Source of the DNA: Rickettsia typhi
GTDB lineage: Bacteria; Pseudomonadota; Gammaproteobacteria; Burkholderiales; Burkholderiaceae_C
Direction: 5' to 3'
DNA: 6,076 bases
Assembly: GCA_943325485.2 (NCBI GenBank)
Contig: CALPPP020000082.1
Coordinates: 1-6,076, forward strand
Positions 5,469 through 6,076 of this stretch are shown in pieces. The notes under the pieces are model-generated. The model was not told the DNA's origin, did no database searches, and was given only the letters and a program-made list of their open reading frames with translations. Each line of letters starts with the position of its first letter. Position 1 is the first letter of the stretch. The position numbers and the translations under genes were made by a program.

Positions 5469-6076
5469 ATGGCAAGCAAACAACCCGAATATTCCGAAGG
5501 CTCGATCCGCGTCTTGAAAGGCTTGGAGCCGGTCAAGCAGCGCCCGGGCATGTACACCCGCACCGACAACCCCTTGCACATCATCCCAGAGGTGATCGAC
5601 AACGCCGCCGACGAAGCGCTGGCCGGGCACGGCAAAAAAATCACCGTGCAACTGCACAGCGACGGCTCGGTCAGCATCGAAGACGATGGCCGTGGCATTC
5701 CGTTTGGCATGCACCCCGAAGAAAAAGCGCCGGTGATTGAACTGGTGTTCACCCGCCTGCATGCCGGTGGCAAGTTTGACAAGGGCAAGGGCGGCGCTTA
5801 CAGCTTCTCGGGCGGCTTGCATGGCGTGGGCGTGAGCGTCACCAATGCCTTGGCCAAGCGCATGGAAGTCACCTCCTACCGCGAGGGGCAGGTCGCGCAT
5901 TTGGTGTTCTCTGGCGGCGATGTGATGGAAAAACTCAAACTGCGCAAAGCCGAAACCGGCGACCGCCGCCAAGGCACGGTGGTGAGGGTCTGGCCAGACG
6001 CCAAGTACTTCGAATCCGCCAACCTGCCTTTGCAAGAGCTGATCCACCTCTTGCGCAGCAAAGCCGTGCTGATGCC
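5469..6076 (+). CDS. parE: DNA topoisomerase IV subunit B, N-terminal part (cut at the window edge)
   Basis: ParE is the ATPase subunit of topoisomerase IV, which decatenates daughter chromosomes together with ParC. The first 202 codons are present; the gene runs off the right edge. They cover most of the GHKL ATPase domain: GLEPVKQRPGMYT (18-30), the N-box EVIDNAADEALAGH (41-54, with Glu41, Asn45 and Asp49), DDGRGIP (72-78, Asp73), and the ATP-lid region LHAGGKF through SGGLHGVG (97-121). ParE rather than GyrB is favoured by GLEPVKQRPGMYT, EVIDNAADEALAGH and the later WPDAKYFES, which match E. coli ParE well. The lid holds a short Gly/Lys-rich insert (DKGKGGAY) relative to E. coli. The ATG fits the family N-terminus; no Shine-Dalgarno precedes it, only the CGCGCCCC stretch, so a leaderless transcript is likely. 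The sampled GC (37 of 60 at 5581-5640) is higher than in the methyltransferase gene. Confidence 0.95.
   Translation, partial: MASKQPEYSEGSIRVLKGLEPVKQRPGMYTRTDNPLHIIPEVIDNAADEALAGHGKKITVQLHSDGSVSIEDDGRGIPFGMHPEEKAPVIELVFTRLHAGGKFDKGKGGAYSFSGGLHGVGVSVTNALAKRMEVTSYREGQVAHLVFSGGDVMEKLKLRKAETGDRRQGTVVRVWPDAKYFESANLPLQELIHLLRSKAVLM

Noticed and set aside
5454..6047. A 197-codon ORF on the minus strand opposite parE
   Set aside because: It lies fully antisense to the well-supported parE ATPase domain, is His/Ala/Phe-rich as expected for a complementary-frame shadow, and has no recognisable domain.

Overview
The window looks like chromosomal housekeeping DNA from a betaproteobacterium, most likely order Burkholderiales and probably a Comamonadaceae-type genome. 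The evidence is the style of the BamC, DapA and ParE proteins, the adjacent dapA-bamC pair, and a moderately GC-rich sequence. The genus cannot be fixed from the sequence alone. I see no rRNA, tRNA, insertion sequence, phage gene or CRISPR array.

Layout. Positions 1-5397 hold a tightly packed block of genes, all on the minus strand. In transcription order (right to left) they are: a possible 10-codon leader ORF; an MFS transporter; a 43-residue single-span membrane protein; a short-chain dehydrogenase/reductase (SDR); a class I SAM-dependent methyltransferase; dapA (lysine/peptidoglycan pathway); bamC (outer-membrane assembly lipoprotein); and an MBL-fold hydrolase of the WalJ/YycJ type, cut by the left edge. 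The first four junctions after the leader ORF start are start/stop overlaps or direct abutments: leader/MFS ATGA, MFS/small protein ATGA, small protein/SDR TAAATG, SDR/methyltransferase TTGA. The later gaps are 36, 22 and 3 bp. This suggests one transcript with extensive translational coupling. No convincing internal promoter or terminator was found.

Positions 5398-5468 are a short divergent promoter region with a perfect 12-bp palindrome and a TACAAT box. Positions 5469-6076 on the plus strand are the start of parE (topoisomerase IV subunit B), cut by the right edge.

How the genes relate. dapA and bamC are known neighbours in many proteobacteria and serve envelope growth (diaminopimelate supply and beta-barrel assembly). 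The MBL hydrolase belongs to a family linked elsewhere to DNA repair and cell-wall coordination. The transporter, membrane mini-protein, SDR and methyltransferase have no firmly assignable substrates. The most notable unlabelled items are the 43-residue membrane protein, the leader ORF with its strong ribosome binding site, and the probable leaderless start of parE. I did not find an obviously new multi-gene system.
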